From the IMG/VR virus record IMGVR_UViG_3300020084_000015, positions 1-59,182 of that record: a stretch of DNA of 59,182 nucleotides; one strand, given 5' to 3'. The stretch is from a virus. The position numbers were made by a program, and so were the translations under genes. This document shows, one piece after another, positions 37,291 to 44,297 of this stretch. How positions within the stretch are numbered: the stretch's first letter is position 1; every line of letters begins with the position of its first letter. The notes below the pieces were generated by a model that saw nothing but the letters and a program-made list of their open reading frames with translations, had not been told where the DNA came from and searched no databases.

Positions 37291-37564
37291 CAAGATTTTC
37301 TACTTCAAAACATCCAAAACCAGCTTGATGTTCAAATGTTAACAATCCGCATCTTTTACTCTTCTTATTTGCACAGACTCCGAAGTCCATATCTGCATCT
37401 TTGTATTTTTCATTGTACAAAGGAATAAAATGCTTACAACCGCAGCTACAATCATTGCGGTTATAAGTATCAACCCAGCGAGAAATTTTGCCTCCATAAT
37501 CTATATAATCAGTGTCTAAAATCTTACAAAGATCTAGTAAACTTTGATCTCTGTTTGTTTTCAT
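37286..37564 (-). CDS. Conserved phage cysteine-rich protein, 92 aa
   Basis: D-C-S-C-G-C-K-H-F-I-P-L, F-G-V-C-A-N-K-K-S-K-R-C-G-L-L-T-F-E-H-Q-A-G and C-F-E make a known small phage family that probably binds metal. The TGA stop forms part of the tRNA-Ser acceptor, so message and tRNA must be separated by processing. Function unknown. Confidence 0.7.
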   Translation of the reverse strand: MKTNRDQSLLDLCKILDTDYIDYGGKISRWVDTYNRNDCSCGCKHFIPLYNEKYKDADMDFGVCANKKSKRCGLLTFEHQAGFGCFEVENLG

Positions 37565-37842
37565 CGTCTATTCTTTTTCTTTGGCTGATTAGATATTGTA
37601 CGCAATCCATAATTTAAATCTAACCATGCTGTTTCAATTGTTGCCTTATCTTTTGTAAGCTTCATTTTATCGCGAAGATAATTAATTGTCCAATTCTTCC
37701 ATTTTTCATTTTCTTCTTCTGAATATGCATGTTCTTTATACCAATTTGGAATTTGATTTTCGCAAACGTCTTCATATCTAAGATCAAGTTTAGCGATCTT
37801 AAATTGTTTATCGATTATTTTTTTTATGTGTTTACTGTTCAT
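37561..37842 (-). CDS. Conserved phage hypothetical protein, 93 aa
   Basis: Starts MNSKHIKKIIDKQFKIAKLD; W-Y-K-E-H-A-Y-S-E-E-E-N-E-K-W-K-N-W and E-T-A-W-L-D-L-N-Y-G-L-R are a pattern repeated in many phages. Highly charged and helical, with a basic tail. ATGA overlaps with dut and the 92-aa gene. Confidence 0.65.
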   Translation of the reverse strand: MNSKHIKKIIDKQFKIAKLDLRYEDVCENQIPNWYKEHAYSEEENEKWKNWTINYLRDKMKLTKDKATIETAWLDLNYGLRTISNQPKKKNRR

Positions 37843-38279
37843 ACTCCTGTAGATCCAAATCCTCCTGCTTCTCTTAGCGTGTTTTCAAGTTTATCAGACA
37901 TTATAAACGTGGCTGTGTGACAGCTTTCAAAAATAATCTGAGCGATTCGATCTCCTTTCTTTATATTAAATTCTGAATCGTTATCTGTATTATACAGAAT
38001 AACCCCGATATCTCCACGATAGTCAGAATCAATTACACCAGCTAGAATATCAATACCGTTCTTATAAGCCAAACCTGAGCGAGGAGCAATGCGACCATAA
38101 TAACCGGGAGTTATTTCCATCGAAATATTTGTCTTAACTAGCTTTCTGCTACCACAACAAATTTTAGTATCTTCTGCCGCATATAAATCGTATCCAGCAG
38201 CAAAATCAGTCCCTCTAGTAGGAATTGTTGCGTTTTCGGAAAGCTTTTTAATATTAATATATAAGGTTTCTTTATGCAT
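37839..38279 (-). CDS. dut: dUTPase, 146 aa
   Basis: Hydrolyses dUTP to dUMP, feeding ThyX and keeping uracil out of DNA. All five trimeric dUTPase motifs are present: AAGYDLYAA, APRSGLA, GVIDSDYRGDI, KGDRIAQII and GGFGSTG. Full length (typical 140-150 aa). It is ATGA-coupled to the gene downstream. Confidence 0.96.
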   Translation of the reverse strand: MHKETLYINIKKLSENATIPTRGTDFAAGYDLYAAEDTKICCGSRKLVKTNISMEITPGYYGRIAPRSGLAYKNGIDILAGVIDSDYRGDIGVILYNTDNDSEFNIKKGDRIAQIIFESCHTATFIMSDKLENTLREAGGFGSTGV

Positions 38280-38287
38280 ATTTATAT

Positions 38288-39040
38288 TTATTTATCTTTT
38301 AAAATTGACATTAAAATTCTAGCTTCTTTTGCAGGAATATCATCATAAGAAGTCCAAACTTTTGCTTCAGCGTTTTTATAAACGCCTAGTTTCCAAGCTT
38401 CTCGCAGGTACTCTTGAAATTCTGTAAATGACAGCATCCCTGAATTTTTTGCGGACTTCTCTAACATTCCTTGAGAAGAAGGCAGAGCTACTTCATTGTC
38501 ATCTTCGAATACAGATATAGCACCTTTTTTTGAAGCATCAATTTCATCGCTACCAACGATGTGTACATTAAGAAAATTTCTTACAGCCCGAACAAATGCG
38601 CGATTAGCCGCAATCGTCTCCAAGAATTTGACAGCGAAATCCGAAGTATTATTAACTGTAGCATTTGCGACATCTTCATAATAACTTTCATATTGTGACT
38701 CATAATTAGGAATCCAAGTTATACCACACTTAACAGCAACGTAGTGCGTTTCGCATTTTATGATATCATATTTTACACTTGTATATCCTCTAAGTTTAGC
38801 GAGTTCTTTGATACCAGCAAGCTTGATAAGTAATTGACTATCACTAAGACCTTCAATCGAAGTAGGCATTTGTTGCTTGCGCGCCTCAAACCATCCACGA
38901 TTAGGGAATAAATGCTCTGGCTTAACCATCGCTCGCCAGTTGATTGATCCATCTTCATTGGTTTTATATTCTACGTCTTCAATTAAACCCCAAGTGTTAC
39001 GCGACTGAGGTGCTAGATGTAAATTGTTCTTGTCGTTCAT
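38288..39040 (-). CDS. Conserved large-phage protein; candidate single-strand annealing protein, 250 aa
   Basis: The family core is SDSQLLIKLAGIKELAKLRG, E-T-H-Y-V-A-V-K-C-G-I-T-W-I-P and A-A-N-R-A-F-V-R-A-V-R-N-F-L-N-V. The last resembles the 'T-R-A-x-x-R-A-L-R-N' segment of Rad52/Erf-type annealing proteins. The N-terminal INWRAMVKPEHLFPN is typical of this large-phage family. The annealing function is inferred from one motif. It has its own promoter at 39085. Confidence 0.5.
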   Translation of the reverse strand: MNDKNNLHLAPQSRNTWGLIEDVEYKTNEDGSINWRAMVKPEHLFPNRGWFEARKQQMPTSIEGLSDSQLLIKLAGIKELAKLRGYTSVKYDIIKCETHYVAVKCGITWIPNYESQYESYYEDVANATVNNTSDFAVKFLETIAANRAFVRAVRNFLNVHIVGSDEIDASKKGAISVFEDDNEVALPSSQGMLEKSAKNSGMLSFTEFQEYLREAWKLGVYKNAEAKVWTSYDDIPAKEARILMSILKDK

Positions 39041-40193
39041 TGTAGATTTTAAAAAATTCTATTTCTTGTTCGAATTCTTTGCATAGTATGACATTTTCTT
39101 CGGTCTTGTCAAGATGTTTGTTTGCGAGATAATTAGCCTTGCAAGAAAATTGTTTACCTTTAGAAATTAAAATTTTAGAACTTATAAATTTAGAAGATTC
39201 AGAAAAATTGTTAATAGTTTCTATTTTTTTATTATCGTCAAAATCTTTATTAATTTCCCAATCTAAAAATTTAAATCTGTATTCATTTAATTTTTCTTTA
39301 TCATCGCAAAAAATTTTTATTTGTATACCTGAATTTTTACACAGCTTCAAAAAATTTTCAGAGATATTCGGTGACATCATAATTGTTAATAATAAGATGT
39401 TATTTTTATATGGAGTCAGTAAAGAAACATTAATATCTTTGTCAGTAATAATGTTTACTTTTCTATTTGACACCCAATAGTGAAAAACCGAAGCATTCAA
39501 GTTTTTAATGTAATCTAATCGCAAATTTATAGATCTATGTTTCATGAAATCTTCAGAAGATATAAAGTCTGGTACAATTTCAATAATTTTTTGATTGTAA
39601 CTTTTACCTAAATGTACTAGTTCATATTTTCCAAGATTATTTTCTATGTTTAAATTGTCTAAAATATTCTTTGCAACTTTATATGGGCTGATAAAATTTA
39701 TCGTTTTTGGACTTTCTTTCAATTGACCGTAAGATGGTAAATTGCCATCTCTGTCAGATTCTAAAATTATTTGAGAAGATTTATTCCATACTGGTCTTGT
39801 ATTCTTTGAATCATACAAAGAATATAAACCTATTGACTTTATATTGAAAACAGATGCTACATGCAAAGTATAATTTTGATTGGCTATTAGAATCTTAGCT
39901 TTAGAAATTAAATAGTTTTCTTGTTTTTTATTTAAAGAAATAAATAATTTATTACAATTTAATTTAGCGTTTTTTTCGGTAGCTAATTGAAATATTTCGA
40001 TTTTTGATTTATTTAAATATGGTTTAATTAGGTCAATTACATCATTAAAGTAATCATATTCACCATATGGATTTTTACTTCTTGTGTCAAAAATTATAAA
40101 ATTATCATTTTTAAGAGGCAAAAAATATTTATCTAAATATGGTTTTGATATTTTGACTCCGCAGTCCAAGGCCATTTTTTCAGTTAGATTCAT
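38997..40193 (-). CDS. Glycosyltransferase family 9-like C-terminal part, 398 aa
   Basis: The segment I-S-K-A-K-I-L-I-A-N-Q-N-Y-T-L-H-V-A-S-V, then K-S-I-G-L-Y and R-P-V-W-N, matches the second half of heptosyltransferase-type GT9 enzymes, which bind an activated sugar. The N-terminal GT9 half lies at the end of the upstream ORF (40180-42075), with which this one overlaps by 14 nt. Either the enzyme is naturally split or a shift separates the two. The last third has no clear domain. Confidence 0.6.
   Translation of the reverse strand: MNLTEKMALDCGVKISKPYLDKYFLPLKNDNFIIFDTRSKNPYGEYDYFNDVIDLIKPYLNKSKIEIFQLATEKNAKLNCNKLFISLNKKQENYLISKAKILIANQNYTLHVASVFNIKSIGLYSLYDSKNTRPVWNKSSQIILESDRDGNLPSYGQLKESPKTINFISPYKVAKNILDNLNIENNLGKYELVHLGKSYNQKIIEIVPDFISSEDFMKHRSINLRLDYIKNLNASVFHYWVSNRKVNIITDKDINVSLLTPYKNNILLLTIMMSPNISENFLKLCKNSGIQIKIFCDDKEKLNEYRFKFLDWEINKDFDDNKKIETINNFSESSKFISSKILISKGKQFSCKANYLANKHLDKTEENVILCKEFEQEIEFFKIYNERQEQFTSSTSVA
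39085..39112 (-). promoter_or_regulatory. Promoter for the 250-aa gene, inside the GT9-like ORF
   Basis: TTGACA (39107-39112), 16 nt ending in TGT, then CATACT (39085-39090). It lies within the 3' end of the upstream coding sequence and about 45 nt before the ATG at 39040. Confidence 0.6.
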
Positions 40194-42075
40194 AAATACT
40201 ATATTCTAGAATATCTTCGGAATTTCGATAGTAATTATTATTTATCGATAAATATGGTGCAAATACTATGTCAAAATATTTGGGACAATTACCTTTGCCT
40301 TCAAAAAATAAAGGATCGTTCATTTTGTCAAAATAGTTTAAAACTTTTTTGATATCTGGATGCGAATTTATCAAATCAAAATTTTCCGCTTTTGTAAAAA
40401 AGTAGATATCATGATTAGGGTAAAGTTTTTTTATAGAAGTGATTAAACATGTTGAAATTATAATTTCTTCTGCACCGTCTGGCTGAATAAAAGCAATTCT
40501 TTTATTTGTATCAGCATTTTTTAAAGATTGCAACATTTCATCTAAAAACAAACTTTGATTTTCATTTAAGGCAACTTTGCGAAAATAATTAATTACATCA
40601 ACTCTTTTTAAATCAGTTTTTAATCTGTTTATCCAATGATCTACCCCGGCTAAATCGATTTTCATTAATATATTGCTATATAATGATTCAACCCATTCTT
40701 TATCGTTTAAATTAGTATCTGGTTCATAAAATGGATTAAGTTTTGATTTTTTATTTTCATAATCATAATTTATTTTGGGTAAACTATCGAATAGATCTTC
40801 AAAATATTTTCCGACAACTTCTATGCTAAAATTATCTATAACAAATTGTCTTGCAGTTTTTCCCATTTGCTGCCGTGCATCATCTGCTAGATTATAAACA
40901 TATTGTAATTGTGTATATATACTATTAGGTAACGTAGATGCTTTGATGAATTGAGTTCCAGGCTCTCTGTATTCAGCCCATTCTAAAGGTAATCCGCCGC
41001 TTTCTTCAGTACAACAATCTTCACCGCAACTATAATTCGTGACAAGAGTAATAAGCTCTGCTAGTTTGGCTTCTTGAACTGGAATTTCTTGACCGCCGGA
41101 TGTAAATGGATGACAATACACATCCATTAAATTATATATTTCATTTAATTGAGTTTCATTGACTCCAGTTTTTACATTGCTAGTTTCGCAACTATTTTGA
41201 GCTTTACAGACATCGCAATTTATAACATGACCGCAAAAAGGTTTGACACTGTACGACCCACAATTCTTACATACATAAGTGGTGAGAATATTTTTAACAT
41301 CTATTTCTTTTTCTTTTAAAAGTTTCAATATATCCCAACCCTCATTCCATGATGTATGCAAAAGTAATTTTGCATTTGCTTCTGGATTGTTTTTTTGAAA
41401 CATCTTAAAACCGTCTAATAAATTTGGTACTGATTTTCGCAATTGATTTCTAAAAACAAATCCAATTATATAATTATTTTGTAGTTTAAATTTATTGCGA
41501 AGTTTATTTCTATCATCGCTTGATATTTTATAGAATGATGAAGTGTCTAATGTTCCACGAACAGTTTTTACATGTGTATGGCCTAATTTATGCATTGCTT
41601 TTTCTGCGAACGAGGCCCAAACAAAATAGTTTTTTATTTTAGGTGCCATTGTAACGGCATCAGGCAAGATCGGTAAACTATCTAATGTGGTGTGAACAAT
41701 ACAATGAACTTTATTCCACCATTCTTTATCAGTAAAACCGTTGAAAGCCCAAATATCCTCTATGCCTAAATAAATATCTGGTTTTAATTCTTTTATAGCA
41801 TGATCTATCATTTCTGCACCATAACCTGATGCATTTTTTCTTCTTTCATCAATAGAAATTTCTTTGAGAACTTCAACGTCTTCTGGTAAAGATCCATAAG
41901 ATTCCCAAGGCATGAACTTTAATTGTTCTGAATTCCAAGTATATCCGTTGCTCAATTCAATAATTCTATACTTACCAGTTTTATATAAATAAGATAATAA
42001 ATTTTTTTTATGCTTACCAAATCCAGTAAACATTTTGCAAAAATTGCTATGAATTAAAACTGTCTTTTTAAGCAT
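40180..42075 (-). CDS. Glycosyltransferase family 4-like protein with zinc ribbon and GT9 N-terminal half, 631 aa
   Basis: Residues 1-440 are a GT-B group 1 glycosyltransferase: FCKMFTGFGKHKKNLLSYL at the start, I-I-G-F-V-F-R-N-Q-L-R-K-S-V-P and the donor region YCHPFTSGGQEIPVQEAKLA. A zinc-ribbon-like insert (CKNCGSYSVKPFCGH, CDVCKAQNSC) sits between them. Then comes a DUF4214-like helical part (WVESLYSNILMKIDLAGVDHW), then the start of a GT9 enzyme (RIAFIQPDGAEEIIISTCLI). The GT9 part continues in the next ORF. Probably modifies virion or host surface glycans. Confidence 0.78.
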   Translation of the reverse strand: MLKKTVLIHSNFCKMFTGFGKHKKNLLSYLYKTGKYRIIELSNGYTWNSEQLKFMPWESYGSLPEDVEVLKEISIDERRKNASGYGAEMIDHAIKELKPDIYLGIEDIWAFNGFTDKEWWNKVHCIVHTTLDSLPILPDAVTMAPKIKNYFVWASFAEKAMHKLGHTHVKTVRGTLDTSSFYKISSDDRNKLRNKFKLQNNYIIGFVFRNQLRKSVPNLLDGFKMFQKNNPEANAKLLLHTSWNEGWDILKLLKEKEIDVKNILTTYVCKNCGSYSVKPFCGHVINCDVCKAQNSCETSNVKTGVNETQLNEIYNLMDVYCHPFTSGGQEIPVQEAKLAELITLVTNYSCGEDCCTEESGGLPLEWAEYREPGTQFIKASTLPNSIYTQLQYVYNLADDARQQMGKTARQFVIDNFSIEVVGKYFEDLFDSLPKINYDYENKKSKLNPFYEPDTNLNDKEWVESLYSNILMKIDLAGVDHWINRLKTDLKRVDVINYFRKVALNENQSLFLDEMLQSLKNADTNKRIAFIQPDGAEEIIISTCLITSIKKLYPNHDIYFFTKAENFDLINSHPDIKKVLNYFDKMNDPLFFEGKGNCPKYFDIVFAPYLSINNNYYRNSEDILEYSIYESN

Positions 42076-42662
42076 TAGAAATCCATTTCTTCAGAATTGG
42101 CAGCAACCGACTCCAACTTCTTGGTTTTTGCAGTTTCTACTTGAGCTATTGGTTCTTTCTTATTTGTTGGCTTATCGTTCTTTGGAACTAACTTGCGAGA
42201 ATCATCAAGAAGCGAATAATACTTATTGATAAAAGCGATCAATCTAACAGCTTCTCCCGGTTCTAACGGGATCTTGAAAGTATCTACGCCATTACGAGTA
42301 AAAGACAACCCAAAAGCTGTATACTTAATAACATACTCGCCAGTTCCCTTTGTCTTATCGTAAGGAGCAAGCTTAATTTGTGTCTTGCTTGCTTCGCTTG
42401 AATGGAAAGTGGAGTAAGAAGTTTTCTGTTGAAAAGCGTTAATAATCTCGCCAAGCTCAAATTCATTGAATTTGATGGCAATAGTCTTGGAAGGATTAAT
42501 TCTACTCTCTGCAAATGAACCAGTTTTTGTCTGATCATTCCATGAATGTTGAGCGATACAGTTGACATAAAACTGCGGTTCGCTATTTGGCTTATGAGAA
42601 ATTTGAAAACTAATTGCACAACCCTGATTTTTAGAGTTGGGCTTGTAAATCTGAAGATTCAT
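42075..42662 (-). CDS. SSB-like protein of large phages, 195 aa
   Basis: The start MNLQIYKPNSKNQGCAISFQ matches a large-phage family of beta-rich proteins, which I take as ssDNA-binding (whirly-like) but cannot prove. Supporting signs are its place at the head of the replication block, W-N-D-Q-T-K-T-G-S-F-A, F-H-S-S-E-A-S-K, and a disordered basic tail ending in an acidic S-E-E-M-D-F, as in SSB. The start codon lies at the edge of a perfect hairpin (42661-42693). The overlap with the GT gene is one base. Confidence 0.55.
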   Translation of the reverse strand: MNLQIYKPNSKNQGCAISFQISHKPNSEPQFYVNCIAQHSWNDQTKTGSFAESRINPSKTIAIKFNEFELGEIINAFQQKTSYSTFHSSEASKTQIKLAPYDKTKGTGEYVIKYTAFGLSFTRNGVDTFKIPLEPGEAVRLIAFINKYYSLLDDSRKLVPKNDKPTNKKEPIAQVETAKTKKLESVAANSEEMDF

Positions 42663-42693
42663 ATCGCAGAATAATAGCATTATTCTGCGATAT
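42661..42693 (-). promoter_or_regulatory. Perfect 14-bp hairpin abutting the start codon of the SSB-like gene
   Basis: ATATCGCAGAATAA and TTATTCTGCGATAT are perfect complements, separated by 5 nt. In the mRNA the downstream arm runs into the ATG (the last AT of the arm is the AT of ATG). No T-run follows, so it is not a terminator. It would hide the ribosome-binding region and could serve as a translational operator or an autoregulatory site. Confidence 0.8.
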
Positions 42694-42703
42694 TTCTAAT
42701 AAA

Positions 42704-42922
42704 TTAAGCTAAATAATAGAAGATAGTTTTAGCAGTCGCAGAAGTAATGTCTGTAGTTACTTTAAATGGAACTGGAAAACTAATTGGAGCAGAAATAGTA
42801 ATAGCTTGGCCCAAAGCTGTAAAGCCAGCGGTAGCGGCTACAACATATATATTTTTGCCGGATGGACATGTAATAGAAGTAGCAGTGTTAATAGTGCAAA
42901 ATTGAGGAAGTTGATTATTCAT
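42704..42922 (-). CDS. Hypothetical protein, 72 aa
   Basis: Starts MNNQLPQFCTINTATSITCP. Rich in Thr, Ala, Ile and Pro and predicted as beta; it looks like a small virion decoration-type protein rather than an enzyme. It lies between the SSB-like and tubulin-like genes. A TGTAA element lies 12 nt before its ATG. Confidence 0.55.
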   Translation of the reverse strand: MNNQLPQFCTINTATSITCPSGKNIYVVAATAGFTALGQAITISAPISFPVPFKVTTDITSATAKTIFYYLA

Positions 42923-42939
42923 TGTATTTAATATTACAC

Positions 42940-44088
42940 TTATTGGCTTGCTTTTAGAAGAGCCTCCAACTTGCCAATTGGAGTTGTTATTCCTCCAATG
43001 GCTGTAAATATAGACAATCCTTCTTTCGCGCCTTTGTAAACACCTTGATGAACAGTACTATTAGTTTTTAAAGTTCTGTTGAGTTGATTAAAAGCATTAT
43101 CTAAATATTCTTGGGGAATGCTGTCTAACGTCTTTTCGTCACCGATAGCGACAGCAGCAGCTGTGCTACCAGTAGAAAGATCAAGTTCACCGCAAAGCAC
43201 ATTTCTTTTAAGATTTTCACGGACTGCTTTACTAATCTCGGCTTCATTGCTATAATTAGTAATATTAGCTGCGCCAAAAACCATAATTCCAGAATCTAGG
43301 ACAGTTCTAAAATCATTTGTATCGAATGTTGTATATTGGCTATTTTTTGTTATAATATTATTAAATAGATGAAACAGAGAACAAATATTAGCATTAGCTA
43401 CTTGCCAAAACTTATTAATTGATAGTTTAGGATATAAACTATTAATTCTTTCATTGTCGAGAATAATAAGTGGAGAGACAATCTTTTGTTTGACTAATTC
43501 ACAAGCCTCTTCTAAAGTCTCATAAGCATTTTGACTTACTTTCTTTCCTTCTGATAATTTGGGCAAAGCAACAATAAGACCAACATATGGTGAAGTAGCT
43601 TTTACTGTTGACTGGTATTCTTTAATAGTTTTTATTAATTCAGAACAAACACCTGCGCCAGTTCCACCACCAGCACCAACAGTAACAAAAATACGATCAA
43701 TATCAGTACCAATAGAAGTCTTAATAAAATCTACAACATCTTCTTTACAATTTAAGAATGCTTGCTTGGCAAAATCTCTATTCTTACCTGCACCTTGCTG
43801 TTCTCCAAACTTCATTTTATTTGGAACATTAATTGTCGCAAGATCTTGATCTGCTGTATTTATTACGCCAACTCTAGCATATCCAATTTGAGAAAAAGTT
43901 TCTGCCAATTTTCCTCCACCTTGACCAGCACCAATAAAACCAAATTTAAAACCAACTGCATCTCTATCTTTTGGTTCTACCTTTTCAGACTGAGGAGGCT
44001 CAGGAATATCTGGCATTGCGAAATCAAACGTATCGTTTGAAGCTGAAGAATTTGTATTCACGTTATAAAGTGGATTGTGTTGATTCAT
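42940..44088 (-). CDS. Tubulin/FtsZ-family GTPase, 382 aa
   Basis: A disordered N-terminus (1-45) is followed by the GTPase: IGAGQGGGKLAETF (G1), GVINTADQDLATI, the tubulin signature GAGGGTGAG (138-146) and, in the T7 region, F-D-T-N-D-F-R-T-V with two of the three FtsZ T7-loop residues kept (the Asn is replaced). It polymerises by analogy. Phage tubulins (PhuZ) centre DNA and the phage nucleus, but this one is closer in outline to FtsZ. It sits beside the Clp-like gene and 67-aa gene. The C-terminal FtsZ tail is absent. Confidence 0.88.
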   Translation of the reverse strand: MNQHNPLYNVNTNSSASNDTFDFAMPDIPEPPQSEKVEPKDRDAVGFKFGFIGAGQGGGKLAETFSQIGYARVGVINTADQDLATINVPNKMKFGEQQGAGKNRDFAKQAFLNCKEDVVDFIKTSIGTDIDRIFVTVGAGGGTGAGVCSELIKTIKEYQSTVKATSPYVGLIVALPKLSEGKKVSQNAYETLEEACELVKQKIVSPLIILDNERINSLYPKLSINKFWQVANANICSLFHLFNNIITKNSQYTTFDTNDFRTVLDSGIMVFGAANITNYSNEAEISKAVRENLKRNVLCGELDLSTGSTAAAVAIGDEKTLDSIPQEYLDNAFNQLNRTLKTNSTVHQGVYKGAKEGLSIFTAIGGITTPIGKLEALLKASQ

Positions 44089-44089
44089 T

Positions 44090-44293
44090 TTAAATAATAT
44101 TTAAACTATCACCTATTCTAACATCATCCCAGCTAGTTTCGCCTTTAGATTTATAGCGAATTTTATACTGAGAATAACAAACAGCAACACGTTGTTTTTG
44201 ATCTTTGAAATCTTTTAACATCATGTCGTCCCCCATGCAACGGTTAATAAATTCTTGTTCTGTTTCTTTTTTTGAGGGTTTGGGTAATGGCAT
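44090..44293 (-). CDS. Small conserved phage protein, 67 aa
   Basis: MPLPKPSKKETEQEFINRCM and K-D-Q-K-Q-R-V-A-V-C-Y-S-Q are a well-known small phage family, often beside prohead protease genes. Function unknown. It lies 1 nt upstream of the tubulin-like gene and 4 nt after the Clp-like stop. Confidence 0.8.
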   Translation of the reverse strand: MPLPKPSKKETEQEFINRCMGDDMMLKDFKDQKQRVAVCYSQYKIRYKSKGETSWDDVRIGDSLNII

Positions 44294-44297
44294 ATAT

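Noticed and set aside
39139-39480. 113-aa plus-strand frame opposite the GT9-like ORF
   Set aside because: Antisense shadow in AT-rich coding sequence; Leu/Ser/Ile-rich translation.
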